64,000 nt of DNA. Source: Pedobacter chitinilyticus. GTDB taxonomy: Bacteria > Bacteroidota > Bacteroidia > Sphingobacteriales > Sphingobacteriaceae. Positions 18,190-27,800 of the stretch are shown here, one piece after another. The stretch is from NCBI RefSeq assembly GCF_003313385.1, contig NZ_QMHN01000001.1, forward strand, positions 583,673 through 647,672. The letters run 5' to 3'. The notes beneath the pieces were generated by a model. The model made no database searches. It was not told the origin of the DNA and saw nothing but the letters and a program-made list of their open reading frames with translations. The position numbers and the translations under genes were made by a program. The first letter of the stretch is position 1. Every line of letters starts with the position of its first letter.

Positions 18190-19539
18190 TCAATGTTTTT
18201 CATTTGAAGTACTATCGCTATTATGTGGGCTAATGGATTTTAAAATGGTAGAAAGTACCAATCCAAAAAGCACAAAGGCAATAAAAATGAGGTAGCCAGG
18301 TTGCAAAGCGGTATTATGGGTAGAAATAATGGTAAGTGACTGTACAGGAATGTTTAGCCTAGCAAGTTGCGCTTCCAACAAACCATTTAATCCAATGTAG
18401 GCCATCAAAATAGCAATCACAATCACATCGGCCATACTCCATTTACCTGATTGGAAGGCAAAGTATTTGATGAACTTGTTTTCGGCCAATTTTTTTCTTC
18501 CCAGTAGATGAATACCAGTGGAACTCAATTTCATCACCGGAAATAGAATGCTGAAGATCAAAATCAGGACACCCACCAAAATAGAATCGATGGCAGAACC
18601 GCTGATGAGTATCGTTACCACATCCAAAATACTTTTAGATTGAAAGAAGAGCACTTGATCTCTGAACGTGATGTCTTGTCCCAGCAACGTAAAATCAATG
18701 GCGCCAATACGGGCATCTACCTCAATCATGGCAGCCGTTAGCCCCACCGCCAGTAAAATAAAAGCCATTACCAACGAAAGGATGAACAGCGTAGCATATA
18801 AGCCTTTTTGTTTGCGGAAAATTCCCCAGGCCACTAAAAACAGCACAATGCCAACCAACATGGCTGCACAATAATTATACGTAGCACGATTAATGCTTTT
18901 AAGCTCGCCCTTAATTTTTTGGTTAAACGCTGCTGAATTGGTAACACCATACTGTTGGTAGGTTTTATGTACTTTTTTAGCATTTACCGTTAGCGTACTA
19001 TCTATAGATTCGATCTCGTCCAACTCGTCCAATTTTTCTAATGCCATAGCACTCAGCTGGCGTTTAGCTTTGGGGTTGTCTATTTTACCAATAATAGTAT
19101 GTGCAATGCCTGGTACTTTCTTTTTCAGCGTATCTACGTCAATAAAATTCTTTACCGCAAATTTGGCAATTTTACCACGAAGTGATTTCTTTTTAGGTTT
19201 GGTTACCAAGTTTTCTGCCTTATCAATTAAGGCTATAATTACGCCCTCTATTTCTTTTTGAAGGGCTTTTTTTTGTGCAGGAGTAAGCTGTAAGTTTCTG
19301 GTTTGCCGTACAATAATCGTTTGTATTTTGTCCTGCCATTGAGAAATGGAAAATAGCCCAAGGTTGATGTTGTTCATCTCGGCATAATCCTTTTTTAATA
19401 CCTGTTGTTTTTGCGAAAGATGATGCAGTTGATAGCCCGAATAAGCCTGTGCAATAAGCACTGCCGCAAGTACCAAGATCAATAAAATCTTGGGTAGGCC
19501 AAATTTGCCACGGGGGCGGGTTGATGTTTGAATAGCCAA
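18190..19539 (-). CDS. PqiA-like membrane protein, paralog 1
   Basis: This 449-residue protein has the same layout as the next gene: an N-terminal helix (about 15-33), GYQLHHLSQKQQVLKKDYAE followed by LFSISQWQDK, a charged middle, four or more helices from about 215, and a C-terminal KWSMADVIVIAILMAYIGL then ALQPGYLIFIAF segment. The two share the pattern SAQQ/SQKQ-LKxDY, FSxxxWxDK and the K(S/D)ILG/D-V motifs along their length, so they arose by duplication. The PqiA-type signature sits in the last 90 residues. The N-terminal charged periplasmic part is not in PqiA itself. Function is unresolved; lipid transport or envelope stress is possible. Confidence 0.7.
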   Translation of the reverse strand: MAIQTSTRPRGKFGLPKILLILVLAAVLIAQAYSGYQLHHLSQKQQVLKKDYAEMNNINLGLFSISQWQDKIQTIIVRQTRNLQLTPAQKKALQKEIEGVIIALIDKAENLVTKPKKKSLRGKIAKFAVKNFIDVDTLKKKVPGIAHTIIGKIDNPKAKRQLSAMALEKLDELDEIESIDSTLTVNAKKVHKTYQQYGVTNSAAFNQKIKGELKSINRATYNYCAAMLVGIVLFLVAWGIFRKQKGLYATLFILSLVMAFILLAVGLTAAMIEVDARIGAIDFTLLGQDITFRDQVLFFQSKSILDVVTILISGSAIDSILVGVLILIFSILFPVMKLSSTGIHLLGRKKLAENKFIKYFAFQSGKWSMADVIVIAILMAYIGLNGLLEAQLARLNIPVQSLTIISTHNTALQPGYLIFIAFVLFGLVLSTILKSISPHNSDSTSNEKH

Positions 19540-19679
19540 GGCGTAAAGATTAATGGTTTGGCGTATAACGCAGAAGCAGGACCAATTGTTTGCAAGCTAT
19601 TCGTTTTGCTAGTGTAATGGTACTGTAATTTGTAGTGATCACATCGTCATTTCATAAAGGTTATTTAACAGTATTCCAT

Positions 19680-19687
19680 TACCTTTG
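19680..19687 (+). promoter_or_regulatory. Bacteroidota-type -7 promoter element TACCTTTG
   Basis: The sequence matches the phylum's TAnnTTTG consensus and lies 18 bases before the ATG of the acyltransferase gene. No clear upstream TTTG partner is visible at the usual spacing, so this is a motif-based call. Confidence 0.5.
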
Positions 19688-19705
19688 TCAAAATTCACTT
19701 CTTAA

Positions 19706-20617
19706 ATGTCACCAACTGCGTTCTCCCGTTTTGGAGTTTTTAGTTTAAGGCTTTTGTCGAAAATGCCTTTAAGTTTCTTATACCTTATCGCCGATTTTTT
19801 TTATTTATTGGTTTATCATGTTTTTGGCTATCGTAAAAAGGTAGTGAGAGAAAACCTGACGAACTCATTTCCAGAAAAATCACTAGCCGAAATCATTAAG
19901 ATTGAGAAGACATTCTTCAGGTATTTAACCTGTTTAATTGTAGAAGTGGTAAAGATGAACAGCATTTCGGCCAAGGAATTACAAAAACGTGTGAAGTTTA
20001 AGAATACCGATTTGGTAGAAGCTTACCTTAAGAATAATGAAAGTGTGTTGTTCTGTTCGTCTCACTATGGTAATTACGAGTGGGTATGTATGGGCATTGG
20101 CATGGCTTTCTCGGGCGAGCATTATCCGATTTACAAACCATTGAGCAATGAGTTTTTTGATAACTGGTTTTTAAAGATGAGAAGCAGGTTTGGTAACCAT
20201 ATGGTTGCTATGCGTCAAACCATCAGAACCATCCAATCTACCAAAGACCGCCCAACCATGTTTACCTTCGGTAGCGATCAGTCGCCATCCAAAGATGATA
20301 TGAAATACTGGACCCTGCTGTTAAATCAGCCCGCTGCCATACAAATGGGGGTAGAGAAAATAGCCATGAAAACCAATAGACCCATTTTTTATTTGAAAAC
20401 AAGTTACGTGAAACGTGGTTATTATGAAGTAGATTGTGTGCCTATTTGCCTTAATCCGAAAGAAACTGCAGCATTTGAGATTACCGAAACACATACCAGG
20501 TTTTTAGAAGATTTCATTAAAGAAGAACCTGCATATTGGTTGTGGAGCCATCGCCGTTGGAAACATAAACCATCAGAAAAAGCGCAAGCAGCTCCTGAAC
20601 CAATGGTTAATTATTAA
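19706..20617 (+). CDS. Lysophospholipid / lipid A-type acyltransferase
   Basis: This 303-residue protein is in the LpxL/HtrB family, which adds acyl chains to lipid A precursors at the inner membrane. An N-terminal hydrophobic helix (about 15-37) anchors it. The HxxxxD-type catalytic motif is present as SSHYGNYEWV at about 118-127 (H with N/E spacing as in this subfamily). A second block, FGSDQSPSKDD, sits at about 190, and a final EEPAYWLWSHRRWKHK (about 274-289) is typical of the family C-terminus. A paralog of similar length lies on the minus strand at 53681. It is a single-gene unit flanked by long repeat-filled spacers. The donor and acceptor are unknown. Confidence 0.88.
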   Translation: MSPTAFSRFGVFSLRLLSKMPLSFLYLIADFFYLLVYHVFGYRKKVVRENLTNSFPEKSLAEIIKIEKTFFRYLTCLIVEVVKMNSISAKELQKRVKFKNTDLVEAYLKNNESVLFCSSHYGNYEWVCMGIGMAFSGEHYPIYKPLSNEFFDNWFLKMRSRFGNHMVAMRQTIRTIQSTKDRPTMFTFGSDQSPSKDDMKYWTLLLNQPAAIQMGVEKIAMKTNRPIFYLKTSYVKRGYYEVDCVPICLNPKETAAFEITETHTRFLEDFIKEEPAYWLWSHRRWKHKPSEKAQAAPEPMVNY

Positions 20618-21337
20618 AGTTCAATTTTTTTGGCAATACATTAACGATTAGCAGTTCCAGTGCGCTCTCTTTTGCAGGGGTAACCTGTTCCGATTCATCG
20701 GAAGGGATAGAGAAACGTTTTATTGAATTAGACCCTCTCTCCGCTGTGCGGTGTCTCTCCCTTAAAGGGAGAGAGGTGGCTTGGTAAAGTTTGTACCAAG
20801 CCTTAAAGTTTAGCAGTAACCATCATTAAGCACTAGCTGTCCCCTCTCATTTCCAAGGAGAGGGATAGGGAGAGGTTCAATGGCAACATTTAACTTTTCC
20901 TTTTTAAGAAGTACCTGTTCCGATTCACTGACTTTGTCGTCATCTCTACGTTAGGATAGATCTAGCGATCAGGATTTATTTTAGTACTTGTCACTGTTAA
21001 GTGTTCTCTATATAAGCCCTGCTTGTCATTCTGAACGCAGTGAAGACCGCGGAGCAGCTACGAAGTAAATCTCCATTAACGGTATTGAAAGATCCTTCGC
21101 TCCCGAAGTGTCGGGACAGGTGCGCTCTGGATGACAAGAATAGTGATACTGAACGACGTTTTAAGAATGGAAGGAGCTTTTGCCAGACTAACTTCCCCCT
21201 TGCCCCCTCCAAAGGGGGATATGGAACAGTGCTCAGGAAAGGCAGTCCTACAATTAATCAAATAAACAGTTAAACGATTAACCAATCCCCAACTACTAAC
21301 TACTAACTACTAACTACTAACCCCTAACCCCTAGTTC
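20618..21337. repeat. Non-coding region with several dispersed repeat families
   Basis: There are 720 bases without a credible gene. At 20731-20776 is a family A copy (CCCTCTCTCCGCTGTGCGG then TCTCCCTTAAAGGGAGAG), and a variant follows at 20838-20877 (CCCTCTCATTTCCAAGGAGAGG). A family B stretch covers 21018-21141, including a CCCGAAGTGTCGGG hairpin at 21102 and flanking GTCATTCTGAACGCAGTGAAG and CTGGATGACAAG. A further purine-rich copy at 21190-21224 has CCCCCTTGCCCCCTCCAAAGG. Positions 21281-21330 hold a family C tract with four or more units of TAACTAC (7-base period). Short open frames on both strands are products of the repeats. Confidence 0.7.
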
Positions 21338-22585
21338 CTACTTATAATTCATCACATACTTACTCAAATTAGGTTGATGTGCCTTTTTGCGTTGCAGTTC
21401 ATATTCATAAATACTACGTCCAAGGTTTTTCATGAAAGGATAGCAGACCGTTTCATATTCGTACTTGCCATCATTATAAATCCCATCCTCGTTGCTTTGC
21501 ACTACCGCAGTAAGGAAAAATTCCACACCGTTTTTGAAATCAACGATATAAGCATTGTCAATAATAAAACCATAGCTATCACCATATTTGTCAAAAATGC
21601 GGATGTTGGGATCAATTACTGCATTCTTATCCCTACCATAAAAAAGCATTTTGGCATAGGTTGGCCAAAACTCTTTTGCATCATATTTAGGGAAATCGCT
21701 TTCGGTAGGCAACTTGCTCATGTAAGTATAAATGAGCTGGTAGTCGGCAGGAGAGAGGTTGAACCTATCCTTAGCGGCAAAAGCCTCTGGCATCATCAAG
21801 CGCTTCATTAACGATTGCTGATCTTTTATCGTAAAAACATTCTTGTTCTCGAAACTATAAGGTTTATTCACCAATTGCTCTTTACTATCCATATAACCTA
21901 TGCCTACAATAAGATTGGTGAGTTCCAAAGGGTAGTTGTTGGGGTCGTACTGCGCTGGCTGACTGTAAACCAATACATCACCGTTATAAAAATGGATGGG
22001 ATTGGTGTTCTTTTCTCTTTCGCCACCATCGCCTATAGCCAATCGGTTAAGGATACGACTTTCGGTCATGCCATATTTTTTAAGCTTGGCATTAATCTCG
22101 GCCCTGCCAATAAACTCAAACAAGCGGTTATAAGCATCATTATCGCTAGTTAACAACACTTTCTTTATATAATGGGCAATACTAGGTTTGCCATTTGCGG
22201 CAGTCTCATCCTTGGTTACGGGGGTTTGTCCTTTAAAAGCAGTATCCGTAATCATGGTACTATAGGCATTCAATCCTTTTACTTTAAGTTCGTTGATTTT
22301 CTCCAGGGCAAAAATAACGGCTGCAAGCTTTACTGTACTGGCTGGATAAAAGTAGTGTTGAGGATTAACGCGGTAACTGAAGGTTTTAAAACTTGGTTTG
22401 TTGTTCCTGTCGCGGTTTACTTGGGTATACATTACCTGCACCTCATTTTTATTGGGATGCTTCAGTATTCCTGAAAACAGTTCAGGCTTGCTTTCTAACA
22501 ATTGCTTTAAAAAAACAGTATCAGTTTGTTGTGCCATGGTGTTTGCGCTAATCAGTAAAAGTAAAGAGAGGATCGTTTTATACAT
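21338..22585 (-). CDS. Class A beta-lactamase-like serine hydrolase
   Basis: This 415-residue secreted protein has a signal peptide (1-18, NTMAQQ). The catalytic tetrad S83-T84-V85-K86 (PASTVKLAAV) is the S-x-x-K motif of penicillin-recognising enzymes, and S147-D148-N149 (LLTSDNDAYNRL) is the SDN motif. No K-T-G motif is seen where expected, and the protein is about 130 residues longer than typical class A beta-lactamases, with a long C-terminal part. True carbapenem or cephalosporin hydrolysis should not be assumed. A penicillin-binding-protein-like amidase or esterase is equally possible. Repeat-filled spacers on both sides suggest its own transcription unit. Confidence 0.8.
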   Translation of the reverse strand: MYKTILSLLLLISANTMAQQTDTVFLKQLLESKPELFSGILKHPNKNEVQVMYTQVNRDRNNKPSFKTFSYRVNPQHYFYPASTVKLAAVIFALEKINELKVKGLNAYSTMITDTAFKGQTPVTKDETAANGKPSIAHYIKKVLLTSDNDAYNRLFEFIGRAEINAKLKKYGMTESRILNRLAIGDGGEREKNTNPIHFYNGDVLVYSQPAQYDPNNYPLELTNLIVGIGYMDSKEQLVNKPYSFENKNVFTIKDQQSLMKRLMMPEAFAAKDRFNLSPADYQLIYTYMSKLPTESDFPKYDAKEFWPTYAKMLFYGRDKNAVIDPNIRIFDKYGDSYGFIIDNAYIVDFKNGVEFFLTAVVQSNEDGIYNDGKYEYETVCYPFMKNLGRSIYEYELQRKKAHQPNLSKYVMNYK

Positions 22586-23252
22586 GCTTGTTTTGTTGAT
22601 AAGCTAAAGATAGGAGTTTTGTATTTAGTTAGTTCATTAGTTCATTGGTTCACTCGTTCATCGGGCCGTCATCTCGACCTTGCCTGTCCTGATCCTTCGG
22701 GAGAGAGAGCTTTGGACTTTGTTTAGCTGTTGTTTAACTGTTTATTTGTTTAATTGGTTAACTGTTACTAGCGAGGATCCAGTAAGCGCCTTGTCATCCA
22801 TAGTGTTACCTGTCCCGACACTTCGGGAGCGAAGGATCTCTGGGCTTTATTTAACTGTGGTTAACTGCTCGTTGCTTTGCTACATCGTCATCTCGACCGT
22901 GCCTGTCCTGACACTTCAGTAGCGAAGGATCTTTAACCTACTTGCATTACCTACTATTGCATGACGACACGCAATTGAACATGATAACTAAAGATAAAAC
23001 CACTAAATGATATTGACAATGTGGAATTAAATGTTTTAAATTTATATCACCATCAAAGCTACCTACTTTCATTTTAGCATTTATCCCCATTAATTTTATT
23101 GCGATGTAAAGAAAAACGAAAACATACTACCTTATCATGATCATCATCTATCCTTATTCAAACCATTCCATTAGGAACGTACGTGCTTTCTGTACCAAAC
23201 AATTACTCATTATCAGTAATCATAAATTACCTATTGGCTTAATTACGAATCC
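22586..23252. repeat. Non-coding region with dispersed repeats
   Basis: There are 667 bases without a credible gene. Family C tracts, seen here as GTTCATTAGTTCATTGGTTC, lie at 22622-22660, and a GTTTAACTGTTTATTTGTTTAA tract at about 22726-22757. Three family B elements lie at 22667-22710, 22793-22840 and 22886-22934 (CCTGTCCCGACACTTCGGGAG followed by CGAAGGATCT, with mismatches in the last copy). The remainder to 23252 is AT-rich with no recognised motif. The short open frames here derive from repeats. Confidence 0.65.
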
Positions 23253-23516
23253 AAATAGGGTAACATTGAGGCTTATGCAAGGTTGCATCGGGTTTAATGT
23301 AGGGTTGCATTGTGCCTTATGCAAGGTTGCATTGAATGCAATGAAGGGTTACATTGAAGCCAATGCAAGGCTACATTGGATGTCATGCAAGGTAACATTG
23401 ACCCTTATGCAGGGTTACATTGAAGTTAATGCAACGCTGCATTGGACGTCATGCAAGGTGACATTAACCCTTATGCAAGGCTACATTAGATATAATGCAG
23501 GATTGAATTTAGCGAC
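23253..23516. repeat. 22-bp tandem repeat array (about 12 units) with palindromic core
   Basis: Units of exactly 22 bases start at 23253, 23275, 23297, 23319, 23341, 23363, 23385, 23407, 23429, 23451, 23473 and 23495. The consensus is ATGCAAGGyTrCATTG plus six variable bases. The core ATGCAAGG with TTGCAT is an inverted repeat (ATGCAA-GG-TTGCAT). From 23341 on, a higher-order 66-bp period (three 22-bp units) is visible: units ending GGATGTC/GGACGTC, GACCCTT/AACCCTT and GAAGTTA/AGATATA alternate. A stop-free frame runs through the array because 66 is divisible by three, but I find no other coding signal. Confidence 0.9.
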
Positions 23517-23604
23517 AAGCATCTATTAAAATAGTGCTTTTGCTACATTTTGATGGCCATTAAACTTAACAAACCAAAAAACTTTAATTTATAAAACTAT
23601 CCAT

Positions 23605-24213
23605 ATGAAAAAAGTAGACATTTTAACCTCTTTCGGTAGGTACAGTAACCATAGCTTGGTGCTTAAAGCTAAGCTTATTTTAGCAAGTATGACAGGTAAC
23701 AGCTATTTTGCTACACCAGATCCTACACTTGCAGAAATTAAAGCAGCTGCTGAAGCACTTGAAACGGCAATAGTAGAAGCCAAAGAAGGAACTAAAGCCA
23801 AAATATTAGCTCGCGAAGATAGATATGCATTATTGGTAAAACTGCTAACAACGTTGGCTTTATATGTAAAATTTACGGCCAAAGGTAATGAACAAGCTTT
23901 GGCAAGTACTGGATTTAGCCTAAGTAAAAAGCCTGAACCTATTGGTGTTTTAACTAAACCACAAAACTTTAGGATTGAACCCAATGATATAGGAACCATT
24001 AAGTTGAGCCTTAAAACGATTTATGGAGCGAATGGTTATCAATATGAATATCGAAAAAAAGGCGAGGTAGAATGGAACTTTTTAATGGATACCAAAAGCA
24101 AGGTATTACTCACGGGTTTAGAAAGCGGTGTGCAATACGAATTTCGGGTAACGGGTATGGGTACAGTAGCACAACGTGTGTATAGCGATATCGTTAGTAG
24201 CTTTATTCTTTAA
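23605..24213 (+). CDS. Small fibronectin type III-like protein
   Basis: This 202-residue protein has no signal peptide or membrane helix. The N-terminal half (about 1-115) is helical and contains ADPTLAEI-like and ALETAIVEAKEGTKAK segments. The C-terminal half (about 118-202) has the strand pattern of an FnIII domain (PQNFRIEPNDIGTIKLSL, YQYEYRKKGEVEWNFL, LTGLESGVQYEFRVTG). Similar small proteins of unknown function occur in Bacteroidota. It begins 89 bases after the 22-bp repeat array, which may lie in its promoter or leader region. I recognise no enzymatic motif. Confidence 0.75.
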   Translation: MKKVDILTSFGRYSNHSLVLKAKLILASMTGNSYFATPDPTLAEIKAAAEALETAIVEAKEGTKAKILAREDRYALLVKLLTTLALYVKFTAKGNEQALASTGFSLSKKPEPIGVLTKPQNFRIEPNDIGTIKLSLKTIYGANGYQYEYRKKGEVEWNFLMDTKSKVLLTGLESGVQYEFRVTGMGTVAQRVYSDIVSSFIL

Positions 24214-24807
24214 GGGATTAGGAAGGATTGTTTTGTTGTTCTGCCATCACGCACTACAATTCCCTCTCCTTTTCTAGGAGAGGCCTAGGGAGAGGTTTGG
24301 TATTAAAACCCTCTCTGTCCTGTGAACATCTATTGATTTTTATTTATTGTGTTTTGGTATCAATGAGCTTGCTACGCTTCGGTTCTTCCTGTAAGGTAAA
24401 GAGGAGCTTTAGGAGCGTTGGTGCTTGCTTGGATAATTGCTGTTGTTCTGCCATAACGCACTATCAATTTCCTCTCCTTAAAAAGGAGCGGGCTAGGGAG
24501 AGGTTTGTACTTTACAAGAAATACAAAAAGGGAAGTTGTTGGGTAAACAGTTAAAGGATAGCTAAACCAAGTCCAAAAATCTCTCTCCCGAAGGATCGGG
24601 ACAGGCGCAGTCGAACGATTAACCGATTAAACAAATAAACAAATAAACAATTAACCCAATGAACTAATGAACCAATAAACCAATAAGTCACTTTGTCCGC
24701 TTTTTGTCCGCCCCTAAACCTTGCAAAATGTACTTTTTCAGTTGAAATTAGTTGAGTGATTTGAAATCGTTATCACGAGCAGATCATTTCATCCAAACTA
24801 ATGACAT
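24214..24807. repeat. Non-coding region with dispersed repeats
   Basis: There are 594 bases without a credible gene. Two family A elements lie at 24251-24295 (CCCTCTCCTTTTCTAGGAGAGG) and 24472-24509 (CCTCTCCTTAAAAAGGAGCGG). A family B fragment with the hairpin CCCGAAGGATCGGG is at 24586-24617. A long family C tract at 24618-24690 reads AACAAATAAACAAATAAAC, then AATGAACTAATGAACCAAT. Positions 24700-24807 are the presumed leader of the large adhesin gene; no promoter motif is convincing. Confidence 0.65.
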
Positions 24808-27800
24808 ATGAAGAAAATTCTACTTTTAGGCTATTTCTTTCTTTTTTCAATGATGGTATACAGCCAAGATGTTTGGTTGCAAAATCATTTTTCGCCAAAT
24901 TCAGGTTTTCGTCTTTCCAATGCCGAGAATGTTACCGTACTTGTCAATAACAACTCTGGGGTAATCATGGCATCAAATACCATTACCGTAAAATATCAAG
25001 TAGACAACGGTACAGTGGTAAGCCAACTATTAAGTTCGAACTTAACGGCTGGGGCTAGTTGGAATTTTACATTCACTACCAAGGCTGATTTATCAGCTTT
25101 TGGAGCACACATCATCAAAGTTTGGGTGGAGCGGCCTGGAGATGTCAACTCTCTTAATAACGAGTTGACTTGGACAGTTAACAATACCTGTATTGAAATG
25201 AACCAACCTGCAAACGTTAGTGTTTGCAATGGTATAAATACTTCGATAATTAATTTTACGAGCAATTTAGCTAATGTAGGCTATACTTGGACAAACTCCA
25301 ACCCTGCCATAGGACTTGCTGCAAGTGGGCTTGACGGTATTCCTTCTTTTACCGCGGTAAACACGGGTACAAGCCCAATAACTTCTACCGTTACGGTGAG
25401 ACCTCATTATTCAATCTCCCAAACATTTAATTATACAGGAGCAATGCAAACATTTGTGGTGCCACAGGGAATAACAAAGATTAAAATTGATGCCCGAGGA
25501 GCCCAAGGACAAAGTGCCATTTACAATCAACCTGGAACAAAACCCGATGATTTAGGAGGTAAGGGCGGAAGAGTGATAGCCGAATATCCCGTTACGCCAG
25601 GACAAACGATTTATGTGCTGGTAGGGGGAAGCAATGGTTACAATGGTGGCGGAACTGGCGGCGGAAGTATTGCACAACCTAAAGGTGGCGGAGCTTCGGA
25701 TATTCGGATAGGTGGCACTGCCCTAACTAATAGGGTGATTGTTGCTGGTGGTGGTGGCGGCGGTGGTAATAATTGTAGTAATAATCCTGAACCTGGTGGG
25801 GCTGGAGGAGAATTGATTGGTGCCTTTGGTTGGCAATGTGGCAATCAAACTGGAACTGCAGTGGGACAGGGAGGTACTCAAACTGAAGGTGGTGCGGCTG
25901 GCACATCGCCCGCAACGGCAGGTGTCTTGGGGATTGGAGGTAACGCAGGTGGTCAAGGTACTGCCTCTGGCGGCGGTGGTGGCGGCTATTATGGCGGTGG
26001 TGGTGCGGCTTATGGTGGTGGTGGCGGCGGTAGCAGTTATACCGATGCGCTAGCTATTTCGGTACAACACACACAGGGTTTTCAGGATAACGATGGCCAA
26101 ATCATGATCAGTTATTTTAATGATGAATGTGGTGCCGCCTACGATAAGACTTTTGTTTATACCATAAATCCTACACCTACTGTGGTAATACCTACAGATC
26201 AAAATGTACTTGCTGGAGTTAAGACTAAAGCAGTAAATTTTAGTAGTCCTACTACTGGTGGTAATATTACTTACGAATGGACAAATGATATGCCTGCTAT
26301 AGGCCTTGCCGCCAGTGGCACAGGTAATATTCCCGCGTTTGTAGTAAATAATAATACCAATGCACCATTAACGGCCAACATTACCGTTACGCCAAAATTC
26401 ACCGATGGTTTTAGTGCAACTAGTTGCAATGGTGTGCCACAAACCTTTAAAATTACAGCAAAAGCACTTATGCCTGATGCCAACGGTATCATCTATGTGA
26501 AAAAGGGTAGCAATGGTACTGGCGAAAGTTGGGCAAGTCCAATTGCAGAACTCGCTGATGCACTAGTGGCAGCCAAAAACTTAAATGCTGCTACGCCTGC
26601 TAAGGTAAAACAAGTTTGGGTAGCAAGTGGCACTTATCAACCTATGTATAGCCCTGAAGATGGAAGTAACTTTGGCATTGATAATGGTAGGGACAATGCT
26701 TTTTTATTGGTTAAAGATGTAAAAGTATATGGTGGTTTTGCTGGCAACGAAACCACGTTACAGCAAAGAGATCTCTCTATTGTAGCTAATCACAGTATTT
26801 TAAGCGGCGATTTTAATAATGATGATGTCGTGACAGGCTCAGGGGCTACGCTCAGCTTTGCAGGTAATGGCGAAAACGCCTATCATGTATTGCTCTCTGT
26901 AGGTGATGTGGGTACGGCCGAGCTAAATGGTTTTGTAGTTAGTGGTGGTAATGGAAACGGGAGCAATATTACGGTAAGTACCTTGTCGATACAACAAAAA
27001 GACGGCGCAGGCATGAACATTACGGCATCGAGCCCTATCGTTGCCAACTGCATCATCCAATATAATCATGTGCAAACTGGTTTGGGTGGAGCCATTTATA
27101 TCGGTACACCTAATGGAGCCATCACAGCGGCACCAATAATCTCTAATAGTAAATTCTTGAATAATAGGAGTACTAATTTTCCAGGTCAGGGTTGGGGCGA
27201 TGAGGGCGCAGGAGCGATGTATAACGTTAATTCAAATCCAACAATTACGCAATGTAGCTTCATAGGAAATCTGGTAACAGGCGATAGATTTGGTGGTGCC
27301 ATTGTCAATTTATATTCGGAAGCACAATTTAACAATGTCACCATTAGTAATAATGCTTCGCTGGGGACATTTGGCGGAGCTGGTGGTTTAGCCAATTTGG
27401 GTAACAAAACAGTAATACTAAATAACGTCATCCTTACTGGGAACAGTGCGGGAGCAAACGGAGGTGCTATATTTAACAACTCTGGAGCAGTTTCTGTCCT
27501 CAACAATGTATTAATTAGCGGTAACGTGGCCAATAACGGTGCCGCTATTTATAACTCGAACTCGTCGCCCGTTTTAACCAACGTTACCATTAGTGGTAAT
27601 CAGGCCAATGTGAACGGAACAATTTATAATACGAATACCTCATTGCCACAACTACAAAATACGGTGGTATTTGGTAATAGCTCAGGCATAGTAAATAATT
27701 CGGGTGCAGATGTGCCAGTTTACAGAAATAGTTTAGTACAGGATGCCAACGGTGCGGGCCTAATTACTTTTAATGGAACTGCTAACGACCTGTTTATATC

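Noticed and set aside
21040..21285. Short frames on both strands in the repeat region before the beta-lactamase-like gene
   Set aside because: They are made only of dispersed repeat sequence and have no coding features.
21338..22585. The beta-lactamase-like protein as an antibiotic resistance gene
   Set aside because: It has S-x-x-K and SDN motifs but no visible K-T-G, is much longer than class A enzymes and has no mobile context.
23253..23516. The 22-bp array as a CRISPR array
   Set aside because: Units are contiguous with only 6 variable bases and no spacers of normal length, and no cas genes are present.
23137..23529. 130-codon open frame over the 22-bp array with a 22-residue protein repeat
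   Set aside because: It follows from the array's 66-base period without stops, starts in AT-rich non-coding sequence, and has no signal, domain or neighbour support.
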